A DNA stretch of 33,868 nt from an uncultured Bacteroidales bacterium (lineage in GTDB: Bacteria > Bacteroidota > Bacteroidia > Bacteroidales > UBA932), in NCBI GenBank assembly GCA_900319855.1, contig ONQC01000021.1:1-33868 (forward strand), given 5' to 3'. Below the pieces are notes generated by a model. It made no database searches and had not been told where the DNA came from. It saw only the letters and a program-made list of their open reading frames with translations. The position numbers were made by a program, and so were the translations under genes. Shown piece by piece: positions 1 to 8,100 of the stretch (position 1 is the first letter of the stretch; the number at the start of each line of letters is the position of its first letter).

Positions 1-1653
1 CGAATCGAAGTTCTTGACCCAGCTCTCGAGCGTATTGCTGTGGGTGATGGTCATTTCCTCACCCAGCAGGAGGGTCAGGTTGTGCCGGTCGTTGTTCAGC
101 AGGTTGGCGAAGTCGTAATTGAGGGTGTTCGTGTTGCGGTAACGGTTATGGAACGCCTCCTTGTGCTGGGCCTGGGCCGTCTTGGGATAGTCCGGATCGT
201 TGTTGACCGCATAGGTGGTCAGGCCATAGAAACGGTCATCCTCCTGACGGTAATCTTCCAGACCGCCTTCGATCTTCAGTCTCAGGTTGTCCACGATCGT
301 CCAGTTGAAGGAAGCATTTGCATTCCAGCTCGTACGCAGACGGCGGGAATCGTTATCGGCCACGGACTGGAGCGGCGGGGCGTTGTCACCATAATCCTGC
401 TCCAGGTCGGAATCCGTGCTCGTTGCCGCGACCGGGATCGGAGCATAGGAAATGGCATGTTTGAGACGGCCATTACCGGAGGTCGTACCGGAATCGTTCT
501 GGCCGCTGGAGCCGGAACCCCGGACGTTGGTACGGGAATAACGGACGTTGGCATCGATGCTGGTCCGTTCCGTCGTTTTGAAACTGCCCTTGAAACTGAG
601 GTTGTCACGGGTATAGGCGGAACCCACCATGATCGCGTCATCGCCCAGATGCGCATAGCCCAGGGTCCAGCTGGCGTTGTCGGAACTGCCGGATATCGAA
701 AGGTCGGCGCTGAAGGAAGAGCCCGTCTTTCCGAAAACGGCATTCACCCAGTCGTTTACAGGGGCGCCCTTATACAGGTCGATATCGTTGAAAGAGCCGA
801 AATAAGGCAGATAATCGGTATTGACCTTTCCGCGGATGGAAGCCAGTTCATACTGGAACTTGACGAAGTTCTCGGCATCCATCGGCTGGAGGGCGTTCTT
901 GTTCGCCATCGTCTTCAGTCCGTAGTAGGTATTGAACTTCACGGAGACCTTCTGGCCCTTGTCGGCGCTCTTGGTCGTCACGATGACGACACCGTTCGCA
1001 CCGCGGCTACCGTAGATGGCCGTGGAGAAGGCATCCTTGAGGACGTCGATGGACTGGATTTCAGAAGAAGGAATGTCATTGATCGACTCGACCGGGAAAC
1101 CGTCCACGATGTAGAGCGGGCTGTTGTCCTGGGTAATGGAACTACCGCCACGGACACGGATCTTGATGTCGGCGTCCGGATCGCCTTCCGTCGTAACGAC
1201 CGAGACGCCCGCCATCTTGCCGGACAAAGCCTGGCTTACAGAGGTTACAGGCTGCTCGGTCAGCTTGTCACTGCCGACGGAGGAAACGGAGCCGAGCAGG
1301 TCACGGCGCTTGACCGTCGCGTAACCGACCACAACGACCTCGTCGAGGAAGGTAGAATCCTCCTTCAGGGTCACATTGATCTGGGTTCTCCCTTCGATGG
1401 GGACCGTCTGGTCGCTCAGGCCGATGAAAGAGAAGACCAGGTTGACAGCATCGGCAGGAACCGAAATCTCGTAATCACCGTCCAGGCCGGTGACCACGCC
1501 GATGGTGGTTCCTTCCACGAAGACGCCGGCGCCCATCAGCGGTTCCCCGCTCTCGTCCGTCACGACGCCACGGATGGTCGTCTGGGCGGACAGGCTCCAG
1601 GCTGCTCCCATGCAGATCAACGCAAGAAATAGTTTCTTTGCTGGATTTTTCAT
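1..1653 (-). CDS. SusC/RagA-family TonB-linked outer membrane transporter, N-terminal 551 codons (partial)
   Basis: This is the N-terminal part of a TonB-dependent oligosaccharide transporter; the C-terminal barrel runs off the left edge. The frame stays open from the ATG at 1653 to base 1. Residues 1-24 form a signal peptide ending in WSLSAQ. Next come a CarboxypepD_reg-like domain (TIRGVVTDESGEPLMGAGVF, about 26-100), a TonB-box-like stretch (DEVVVVGYATVKRRDLLGSV) and the plug domain, with LYIVDGFPVESI and IYGSRGANGVVIVTTK, the usual SusC signatures. The family imports glycans together with a surface SusD lipoprotein, expected just outside the window. It lies 37 bp downstream of the PL1 lyase, so it probably shares the pectinase transcript, and pectin oligosaccharides are the likely cargo. 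The family call is secure; the substrate is inferred from the neighbours. Confidence 0.95.
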   Translation of the reverse strand, partial: MKNPAKKLFLALICMGAAWSLSAQTTIRGVVTDESGEPLMGAGVFVEGTTIGVVTGLDGDYEISVPADAVNLVFSFIGLSDQTVPIEGRTQINVTLKEDSTFLDEVVVVGYATVKRRDLLGSVSSVGSDKLTEQPVTSVSQALSGKMAGVSVVTTEGDPDADIKIRVRGGSSITQDNSPLYIVDGFPVESINDIPSSEIQSIDVLKDAFSTAIYGSRGANGVVIVTTKSADKGQKVSVKFNTYYGLKTMANKNALQPMDAENFVKFQYELASIRGKVNTDYLPYFGSFNDIDLYKGAPVNDWVNAVFGKTGSSFSADLSISGSSDNASWTLGYAHLGDDAIMVGSAYTRDNLSFKGSFKTTERTSIDANVRYSRTNVRGSGSSGQNDSGTTSGNGRLKHAISYAPIPVAATSTDSDLEQDYGDNAPPLQSVADNDSRRLRTSWNANASFNWTIVDNLRLKIEGGLEDYRQEDDRFYGLTTYAVNNDPDYPKTAQAQHKEAFHNRYRNTNTLNYDFANLLNNDRHNLTLLLGEEMTITHSNTLESWVKNFDS

Positions 1654-1690
1654 GGATGTTGTTTTTAATTAGATGGTTGTATATTGGATA

Positions 1691-3568
1691 TTATAGTTTT
1701 TCGTACGTTCCCGAAGTATTCTGCGCGGCCACGATGTCGCGGACCAGATAATGCAGGTACATCTCTACATTCGTATAGCGACCGTTCTTGTCCAGGGTCT
1801 TGGCCCCGGCATCGGAAGCACTGGACTTGTTCAGTCCGAATTCCGTCTCGAACCAGTCGGGCATGCCGTCTTCATCGGAATCCCGGACCTTGTCAAGTTC
1901 TTCCGAAGAAGCGCCGTAAGCCGGCCAGGCGGATCCATAGGCCGCCTTGACATCGGCAATGTCCTTGATGATCCGGCCTGTCCCGGCCTTTACATCGCCG
2001 CTGATCCGGGTGTCTACCGCATCTTTCTTCAGGCTGGCACCCGCCCATTGGGTAACCGCATCCAGGGCCCCGGAGGCGGAGTGGGTCGTCGAATAGGCAG
2101 CCTTCCCATCCTTGCCGGCAATGGTCAGCGCGGCTGAGAGCGGAGTATTGTAATGGGCATGGGAAGACCCATTGTGCCAATAAATCTTATTATTCAGGTC
2201 GGCGTTCCCATCGTATTGATTGCCGCTGATATAGATCTGTGGATAACCGTCGTCGATGTCTTTCCCGCCGCAAGCCGAACACGTACTGGTATAGGCCCCA
2301 TACAGATCCACGACGTATTGACGGTCCTTGGAGGACGGACCTTTCTTATAATAATTGTTCACGATATTGAACCATCCGCCTTCGCCACCATAGGTACTGT
2401 TGTCTCCCCAGTCGTAGATCACGTTGTTGCGCAGTTCAACGTTGCCGCGCCGGGCGGGATTCTTATGGTCCTGGTAGATATGGGGGTGATCGATGCGGGC
2501 ATTTCGGCTGTCGTGATGGGCCAGCAGGTTGTGGTGGAAGCTGGCGTTTTTGCCGCCCCAGATACCGCCATAGCCATGCGTGCCTTTTGAATGGAGCTTG
2601 CACTCCTTCATCGACTCGGCGATCAAGCACCACTGCATGGTAAAATTCTCATTTCCATAGAAAGAAGCCGTCTCATCCACACTCCAGCTCATGGAACAAT
2701 GGTCCAGGATGACATTGTCCAGATAACGGCCCCAGATGCAGTCTTCCCCATCGGCATCGCCATTCTTGATCTGCGCCTCCGTCCAGGGAGCCTCATCTCC
2801 CAGACGGAAACGGATGAAACGGATGATCACGTTATTCGCCTGGATGTTGACCGTATAGTTCTTCAGGCAGATACCATCCCCCGGCGCCGTCTGGCCGGCC
2901 ACGGTCACATCCCCGCGGGTAATCTTCAGGTCGGACTGCAGTTCAATGGTCCCGGCCACATCGAAGACAATGATGCGGGCGCCGCTTGTGCCCAGCGCTT
3001 CACGCAGGGATCCGGCACCGGAGTCCTTCGTATTCGTCACATGGATCACTTTGCCGCCGCGGCCGCCGGTCGTATACATGCCGCCGCCTTCCGCACCCGG
3101 GAAAGCGCGCGCAACGCCATCCTCCTCTACGGAAGGGATCTTGAACCTATCGTAGTACTGATCGGAAGGACCGGGGTCCGGTTCCGCGGAACCTTCCGTC
3201 CGGGCATCAATCGCAGACGACCAATTGGAAAACAGTTTGGTTCCGGATGAAGAAAAAGCCACGGAACGGACGGCGAACTGGTAATCCGTCGCCTTGGTCA
3301 GCTCATTGATGATCACGTTCCGGTTGGAGGTCATACCGGTTTTGACTTCAGCGCCCCCTAAAAGCAGTTTCCAATCGTATTGCGACGCACCGTTGACGGC
3401 GGACCACTGGAAGCTCAGTGACGTCTCCGTCGCGCTGTGAAGCTGGATACCGGAAGGGACGGCCGGCGCGGTCGAATCTTCTTTTTTCGGATCCGGATCG
3501 CCGTTGCCGCCGCAGGAGGCCAGAATCAGGCCGGAAACGGCCAAAAGGGTCAGAATGCTTTTCTTCAT
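1691..3568 (-). CDS. Pectate lyase, polysaccharide lyase family 1, lipoprotein with FN3-like domain
   Basis: Predicted surface or periplasmic lipoprotein of 625 aa that cleaves polygalacturonan by beta-elimination. The signal peptide ends in a lipobox (LASC, Cys19). A fibronectin-III-like domain follows at about 35-125, then a right-handed beta-helix from about 155. The helix opens with AFPGAEGGGMYTTGGRGG and VTNTKDSGAGSLREAL, typical of Bacteroidota PL1 lyases. Near the C terminus, DSDEDGMPDWFE resembles a calcium-binding loop often found at the end of this group. The start follows the GH105 stop by three bases, which places both genes in one operon. Its 4,5-unsaturated products are substrates for the GH105 gene next door. 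The family is clear; whether pectate or methylated pectin is preferred cannot be read from the sequence. Confidence 0.9.
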   Translation of the reverse strand: MKKSILTLLAVSGLILASCGGNGDPDPKKEDSTAPAVPSGIQLHSATETSLSFQWSAVNGASQYDWKLLLGGAEVKTGMTSNRNVIINELTKATDYQFAVRSVAFSSSGTKLFSNWSSAIDARTEGSAEPDPGPSDQYYDRFKIPSVEEDGVARAFPGAEGGGMYTTGGRGGKVIHVTNTKDSGAGSLREALGTSGARIIVFDVAGTIELQSDLKITRGDVTVAGQTAPGDGICLKNYTVNIQANNVIIRFIRFRLGDEAPWTEAQIKNGDADGEDCIWGRYLDNVILDHCSMSWSVDETASFYGNENFTMQWCLIAESMKECKLHSKGTHGYGGIWGGKNASFHHNLLAHHDSRNARIDHPHIYQDHKNPARRGNVELRNNVIYDWGDNSTYGGEGGWFNIVNNYYKKGPSSKDRQYVVDLYGAYTSTCSACGGKDIDDGYPQIYISGNQYDGNADLNNKIYWHNGSSHAHYNTPLSAALTIAGKDGKAAYSTTHSASGALDAVTQWAGASLKKDAVDTRISGDVKAGTGRIIKDIADVKAAYGSAWPAYGASSEELDKVRDSDEDGMPDWFETEFGLNKSSASDAGAKTLDKNGRYTNVEMYLHYLVRDIVAAQNTSGTYEKL

Positions 3569-3571
3569 GGC

Positions 3572-4735
3572 TTATCGTTCGATTTCAAGGGCGGCCCAGA
3601 TCAGCGGACCGATGCCCTTGGGATCATTTTCAGTAATCTTTTCGTGGATATAATAATCATAGTCTCCGCTGCGGTTGTCCTTGCCGCCGAGTCCGGCGAC
3701 GGCGCAGCAGTCGGTCAGGGTCACGGTTCCGTCCGCATCTTCGCGCACGAAGCGGCGGACCAGGCTGTCATAAAGGGCCTTCGGGTCGACCTGCAGGTCC
3801 CGGCCCTGGCGGGCCGCCTTCAGATAGACATACGTGAACATGCAGGAGCAGGTGGACTCCAGGTAGTTGCCCTCCGCACCGGGGCGGTCCAGCACCTGGT
3901 ACCACAGGCCGGTCTGCGGATCAGCATACTTCGGCAGCACCTCCAGGATATGACGGAAGATCGCATCGAGCGCGGGACGGTCGGGATGATCCTCCGGGAA
4001 GAGGTCCAGCACCTCGGAAAGGCCCATGGCATACCAGCCCAGGGCGCGGCCCCAGGCGTGGGCTGACTGACCCGTCGCAGGGTCCGCCCAGAACATTTCA
4101 TGGGAGGAATCCCAGGCATGCCGGTACAGGCCGGTCTGCGGGTCATAGGTATGCTCCGCCACGACCCGGAAATGCCGGGCAATGTCGCTGAAAGCCGCTG
4201 CCTGCAGGCTGTCCGGCAGGAAGCGCGTCGCATATTCCGCATAGAAAGGCTGGGCCATGTACAGGCCATCCAGCCACATCTGCTCCGGATAGACCTGCTT
4301 GTGCCAGAAACCGCCTTCCGGGGTACGGGGCTGGTCCTTCAGCTGGTCGTACAACACATCCATCGCCTTGCGGTATTTCTCTTTCCCGGTCAGGTCATAC
4401 AGGCGGAAAAGGGTCCTTCCCGGACAAATGTGGTCCGTAGAGAAATTGGACTTTTTATATTTATAAATGATACCCGCAGAATCGATGACGGCATCGTACC
4501 ATCCATCCACATACTGCAGGATCTGCTCGCCGCCATAGGTGTCATAGACATCCAGGAAGGCCTTGAGCTCCAGTCCGGTGGTATAGTTCCACTTGAGATT
4601 GCCCGCCTGCCCGTCCAGGTACGAGCCTTCGGGGCACCGGGCCATCTCGGAAGAGACCACCTGCAAAGACAACGGTGTCCTGGCCGCGTTGCAGGCGGTC
4701 AGGACCAGGGTCAGGATCAGTGCGAATCTTCTCAT
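3572..4735 (-). CDS. GH105 unsaturated galacturonyl/rhamnogalacturonyl hydrolase, lipoprotein
   Basis: 387 aa (alpha/alpha)6-barrel hydrolase that removes the 4,5-unsaturated uronic acid left at the non-reducing end by pectin lyases. The signal peptide has a lipobox (LTAC, Cys15). The block EQMWLDGLYMAQPF (about 151-164) carries Asp156, which aligns with the catalytic Asp of the YteR group. AWGRALGWYAMGLSEVL is another GH105 hallmark. GH88 is the closest alternative, but the WLDGLYMAQPF block favours GH105. The start overlaps the stop of the CE12-CE8 gene by four bases (ATGA), suggesting translational coupling. The PL1 lyase directly downstream makes its presumed substrate. Confidence 0.9.
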   Translation of the reverse strand: MRRFALILTLVLTACNAARTPLSLQVVSSEMARCPEGSYLDGQAGNLKWNYTTGLELKAFLDVYDTYGGEQILQYVDGWYDAVIDSAGIIYKYKKSNFSTDHICPGRTLFRLYDLTGKEKYRKAMDVLYDQLKDQPRTPEGGFWHKQVYPEQMWLDGLYMAQPFYAEYATRFLPDSLQAAAFSDIARHFRVVAEHTYDPQTGLYRHAWDSSHEMFWADPATGQSAHAWGRALGWYAMGLSEVLDLFPEDHPDRPALDAIFRHILEVLPKYADPQTGLWYQVLDRPGAEGNYLESTCSCMFTYVYLKAARQGRDLQVDPKALYDSLVRRFVREDADGTVTLTDCCAVAGLGGKDNRSGDYDYYIHEKITENDPKGIGPLIWAALEIER

Positions 4736-6417
4736 TTGTTGTCGTACGGGTTCCAGACGATGCCGTCCTCGCTTTGGAACATGACTTTCTCGAATGAATA
4801 CTCCGCGGCTTCACGGGCCGTGAGCTGATGCGACCATTTCACCCGCGGTCCGCGGGCGCCGGGACCGGTATTGCGGAACTCCGCGTAATAGGAATTCTCC
4901 TTGGTGTTGGCTTTCCCTTCTTTCTCCCAGTCGTGCCAGCCGTCCGGCAGGATGTGGCTGCCGAGTTCACAGTCGATGAAGACCGTCTTGGCATAGGCGC
5001 CCCATGGCCGGCCCAGGTAGCACTTGTCGATGCCCGGGGCGGCGGTCAGCTTGCAGTTCTTGAAGACATAGCCGTATTTCTGTCCCGGCAGGGTCGAGGC
5101 CGCCGTGACATAGCTGTTTTTCTTGGAATGGATCATGCAGTTCTCGAAATAGGCGATGCTCGGTCCGAAAATGAAATCGGTCGTGCCCTCGATGTAGCAA
5201 TCCAGATAATAGTTCCGTTTGATGCCTCCGTCCTTGCCGAAGCGTCCATAAGTATAAAGGGTATCCTGGTTGCCGATGAAACGGCAGCGATGGAAGAACA
5301 GGAAATCTCCGTCCGTAAACACGGCGACCGCCTGGCCGATCTGCTTGCCTTCGCCGGCGCTGTTTTCGAAGGTCAGGTCTTCGAAGGTCACGTAGCTGGA
5401 GTGGACGTAGACGCTGGCGCTGCCGGACGTCCCGATCTTCAGGTCGCTGTCCGGCCAGGTGTCCTCAGCGTATTTTCCCCAGGTAATCACCGTATTCTCA
5501 GCATCTTTTCCACTGATATGGATCCGGAACTTGTTGTGCGGGATGGTGACCTGCTCGCGGTACACGCCCGGATTGATGCGGATGGTGGTGATGGTGCCGT
5601 GGCTGTAATCGGGCACGGCATTGATGGCTTCCTGGACGGTGAAATAGTCGCCGAAACCGTTCTGGTCCACGATGATGTCATAATGGACCAGATGGGCGCC
5701 GATCTCCGGAATCCGGGCCCGGAGGGTGTCGCAGACGATCTCCGCGACCTTGCGCGCGCCACGCGCGACTGTATGGGTATTGTCCTCCTTGCCGTCCGGA
5801 GCACTGACATATTTACCGGCCGGAAGGTGCATGAAATACGGACGGGAAGCCTCGTCGCCCAGGCCCTCGATCCAGTCGAGGGTCGCCGTGGTGATGTCCA
5901 GCAGCGGCACACCGAATTCGGCGGCCACCTGGCGCATCGCTTCCGGATAATCGGTATGGCAGTTGCGGTCCAGGCCGTATTCCTTGAACCAGCGACGGGC
6001 CACCGGGGTCAGCAGCACCGGATGGGCGCCGGCCTCCAGGGCCGTGCGCACGAAGAGCCGCAGATTGTCCTGATAGGCCCCGAAGGCGGGCGCATAACGG
6101 GCCGGATCATCTTCCTTGGCATCGTTGTGGCCGAATTCGATGAAGACATAGTCCCCCGGCTTCAAAGCCGCCTTGACCTTGTCCCACAGCCCCAGGTCGA
6201 TGAAACTCTTGGTGCTCCGCCCGTTCTGGGCATAATTGATGACTTCGAATTCCTCATCCACGAAGTTGCGGAACATCATGCCCCAGCCCCGCTCGGGATT
6301 GCCGCCGGCCAGGTTCTTGTCCGCCATGGTGGAATCGCCCATCAGGTGGATGGTCTTGGAGGAAGTGCCGGCCAGCATGACCAGCAGCATGCCCAAAGTA
6401 AAGAGTATCCTTTTCAT
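4732..6417 (-). CDS. Fused CE12 rhamnogalacturonan acetylesterase and CE8 pectin methylesterase
   Basis: 561 aa exported two-domain esterase that probably strips acetyl and methyl esters from pectin. A signal peptide covers about residues 1-20. The N-terminal SGNH domain (about 22-235) shows HLMGDSTM (nucleophile Ser29), AQNGRSTKSF, FIEFGHNDA (96-99 GHND) and EDNTHTVARGA (Asp212, His215), the CE12 pattern. The C-terminal beta-helix (about 248-555) shows GQAVAVF, NQDTLYTY (Asp385), GTTDFIFGPS (Asp414) and CYLGRPWGAYA, the catalytic blocks of CE8. All expected catalytic residues are present, so both halves look active. It starts 6 bp after the GH28 stop and overlaps the GH105 start. Esters removed here would open the backbone to GH28 and PL1. 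Confidence 0.92.
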   Translation of the reverse strand: MKRILFTLGMLLVMLAGTSSKTIHLMGDSTMADKNLAGGNPERGWGMMFRNFVDEEFEVINYAQNGRSTKSFIDLGLWDKVKAALKPGDYVFIEFGHNDAKEDDPARYAPAFGAYQDNLRLFVRTALEAGAHPVLLTPVARRWFKEYGLDRNCHTDYPEAMRQVAAEFGVPLLDITTATLDWIEGLGDEASRPYFMHLPAGKYVSAPDGKEDNTHTVARGARKVAEIVCDTLRARIPEIGAHLVHYDIIVDQNGFGDYFTVQEAINAVPDYSHGTITTIRINPGVYREQVTIPHNKFRIHISGKDAENTVITWGKYAEDTWPDSDLKIGTSGSASVYVHSSYVTFEDLTFENSAGEGKQIGQAVAVFTDGDFLFFHRCRFIGNQDTLYTYGRFGKDGGIKRNYYLDCYIEGTTDFIFGPSIAYFENCMIHSKKNSYVTAASTLPGQKYGYVFKNCKLTAAPGIDKCYLGRPWGAYAKTVFIDCELGSHILPDGWHDWEKEGKANTKENSYYAEFRNTGPGARGPRVKWSHQLTAREAAEYSFEKVMFQSEDGIVWNPYDNK

Positions 6418-6423
6418 ATGAAA

Positions 6424-7890
6424 TTATTGTCTTACCGGTTTCCCGTTCACCGTAACATCCTCGAAAGTGACATCCTCTGCATTGTACACCTCAACTTCCT
6501 TATCCGAGGTGAAGACGGAATGGGCGAACCGGATGCCGCGGACCGGCAGTTCTGGGATGCCGTTGATAAAGATCGCCTGGTCGGCGCCCTGGCAGACGAT
6601 GTTGCTGAAGACGAAGTCGCGGAATTCGGGGGTCGTCTCATCGACGGGCTGGATGTCGGGCTGGCCGTCCTTGGTGAGTTCGGAAGCCGCCACGCCGGCA
6701 TAATAGAGATTGAACACCACGCCGTAATCGACGATATCCTTCATGTAAATCCGGTCGCACCAGATGTTGCGGACCAGGCCGCCGCGGCCGCGGGCGCTCT
6801 TGAAACGCAGGCCCACGTCCGTGCCGATGAACGAACAGTTGCGCACGAGGATGTTCTCCACGCCGCCGCTCATCTCGCTGCCGATTACGAAGCCGCCATG
6901 TCCGTGATAGACCGTGCAGTCCTCGATCAGCAGGTTGCGGCACACCTTGGCATGCCGGCGGCCGTCCTCATCCTTGCCCGACTTGATGCAGATCGCATCG
7001 TCGCCCACGTCAAAGGAAGAACCGGTCAGCCAGACATTCTCGCAGGCATCGATGTCAATGCCGTCTCCGTTGGTCGACCAGGCCGGGTTCCGGACCATGA
7101 TATTCTTGATTGTCAGGTTCTTGCAATAAAGGGGATGGAGATTCCAGCAGGGGGAATTCTGGAAGGTGCAGCCCTCGAGCAGGATGTTCTCGCATTCCCG
7201 GAGGGAGACCATCACCGGACGGAGGAACGTCTTGATCTCCTGCTCGTCCAGGGACGGATCCGGATAATTCAGCGAACCGGCGGTCAGGCGTGCCTTGTAA
7301 TACCCCTCGTCCGGATACCAGACATCTTCCTTCTCGCTCAGCACGCCGCCTTTGGCCAGGATCTTCTTCCACAAGTCAGAAGAGACCTTGCGCTTCTTGA
7401 CTTCGCGCCAGGCATCGCCGTTGCCGTCGATGATGCCCTCGCCGGTAATGGAGATGTCATGCTCCCCTGTCGCATGGATCGGCGAGAGGCAGCGACGGAC
7501 ATCCAGACCCTCGAAATTCGTGTCGATGATCGGATACAGGTCCTGGTTGGAATCGAAGACGATCACCGCCCCCCGCTCCAGATGCAGGTCGATATGGCTC
7601 TTCAATCCGATCGGTCCGGTCTTCCAGATCCCGGCCGGAACGACGAGATGACCGCCGCCCTGTTCCGTCAACCGGTCGATGGCCCGGGCAAACGCCGCCG
7701 TATTGTCGGCGACACCGTCACCGATAGCCCCGAAATCCGTCAGGGTAACGGAGCGGGACGGAATGGACGGCAGACTCCAGGCCGGCATGTCGAAAGGAAG
7801 GTCTCCGAAAGAGTGGGAGACGGACGGACGGACGCAGCCGGAAACGAACAGTCCGGCTGCGACAAAGGCTATCAGGATAAATCTTCTCAT
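6424..7890 (-). CDS. GH28 polygalacturonase-type glycoside hydrolase, lipoprotein
   Basis: 488 aa beta-helix enzyme that hydrolyses alpha-1,4-galacturonan or rhamnogalacturonan. The catalytic blocks are intact: NGDGIDI (274-280), VGDDAICIKSG (DD at 297-298), YHGHGGFVIGSEMSGG (329-343) and GLRFKSARGRGG (360-371), matching the usual NTD, DD, GHG and RxK motifs with Gly for Thr in the first. I chose the ATG at 7890 because it begins a clean lipoprotein signal (MRRFILIAF, lipobox Cys19). The earlier ATG at 7911 lies only a few bases beyond the presumed transcription start. This is the first gene of the operon, under the promoter and palindrome upstream. Endo versus exo action and exact substrate are not decidable here. 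Confidence 0.9.
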   Translation of the reverse strand: MRRFILIAFVAAGLFVSGCVRPSVSHSFGDLPFDMPAWSLPSIPSRSVTLTDFGAIGDGVADNTAAFARAIDRLTEQGGGHLVVPAGIWKTGPIGLKSHIDLHLERGAVIVFDSNQDLYPIIDTNFEGLDVRRCLSPIHATGEHDISITGEGIIDGNGDAWREVKKRKVSSDLWKKILAKGGVLSEKEDVWYPDEGYYKARLTAGSLNYPDPSLDEQEIKTFLRPVMVSLRECENILLEGCTFQNSPCWNLHPLYCKNLTIKNIMVRNPAWSTNGDGIDIDACENVWLTGSSFDVGDDAICIKSGKDEDGRRHAKVCRNLLIEDCTVYHGHGGFVIGSEMSGGVENILVRNCSFIGTDVGLRFKSARGRGGLVRNIWCDRIYMKDIVDYGVVFNLYYAGVAASELTKDGQPDIQPVDETTPEFRDFVFSNIVCQGADQAIFINGIPELPVRGIRFAHSVFTSDKEVEVYNAEDVTFEDVTVNGKPVRQ

Positions 7891-7924
7891 GACGGGGGCG
7901 CGCCCACCCATGGGGGCAGGCGTA

Positions 7925-7932
7925 CAAATATA
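7925..7932 (-). promoter_or_regulatory. Bacteroidota -7 box for the pectinase operon
   Basis: On the minus strand the sequence reads TATATTTG, a match to TAnnTTTG. It predicts a transcript starting near 7918, about 28 bases before the GH28 start at 7890. The -33 position falls on the palindrome at 7950-7959, so a bound repressor would block this promoter. Confidence 0.6.
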
Positions 7933-7949
7933 TAGATAAAAATTGAATT

Positions 7950-7959
7950 CCGTGCACGG
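7950..7959. promoter_or_regulatory. Candidate LacI-type operator at the pectinase promoter
   Basis: A perfect 10-bp palindrome, CCGTGCACGG, at the expected -33 region of the pectinase operon. A central CpG-containing palindrome is usual for LacI-family operators. A second palindrome with the same CCGTGC half-site lies at 8036-8050 by the regulator's own promoter. Binding by the adjacent regulator is inferred. Confidence 0.55.
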
Positions 7960-8035
7960 TAACGGAAAATAATCGCAAATTGTACCCCGTTGTATCCAAA
8001 TACATTAAAACATTGCAATTAATTTTCGTTATCGG

Positions 8036-8050
8036 GCACGGAAACCGTGC
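8036..8050. promoter_or_regulatory. Second candidate operator at the regulator's promoter
   Basis: An inverted repeat GCACGG-AAA-CCGTGC ends about 20 bp before the regulator's -7 box, just upstream of its -33 region. It shares its half-site with the palindrome at 7950-7959, although here the arms are spaced by AAA. The six T residues that follow make it resemble a terminator, but no gene ends upstream on this strand, so an autoregulatory operator is more likely. Confidence 0.45.
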
Positions 8051-8069
8051 TTTTTTCAGAATTATTTTC

Positions 8070-8077
8070 TACCTTTG
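8070..8077 (+). promoter_or_regulatory. Bacteroidota -7 box for the LacI-type regulator
   Basis: TACCTTTG matches TAnnTTTG and ends 23 bases before the regulator's ATG at 8101. A T-run at 8051-8056 is near the -33 position. Confidence 0.55.
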
Positions 8078-8100
8078 GGCCCGAATGCAACGTATGACCG

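Noticed and set aside
40-1632. A 530-codon plus-strand open frame at the left edge
   Set aside because: The minus strand encodes unmistakable SusC plug and TonB-box motifs over the same bases.
4828-7935. A 1035-codon open frame on the plus strand opposite the CE12-CE8 and GH28 genes
   Set aside because: It spans two well-supported genes and their gap in antisense. The translation has no recognisable motif and is rich in Asp, Arg, Gly and Ile, as expected from the GC-biased third positions of the true genes.
8036-8056. Hairpin plus T-run that looks like an intrinsic terminator
   Set aside because: No plus-strand gene ends upstream, and the same half-site is repeated in the palindrome at the opposite promoter, so an operator fits better.
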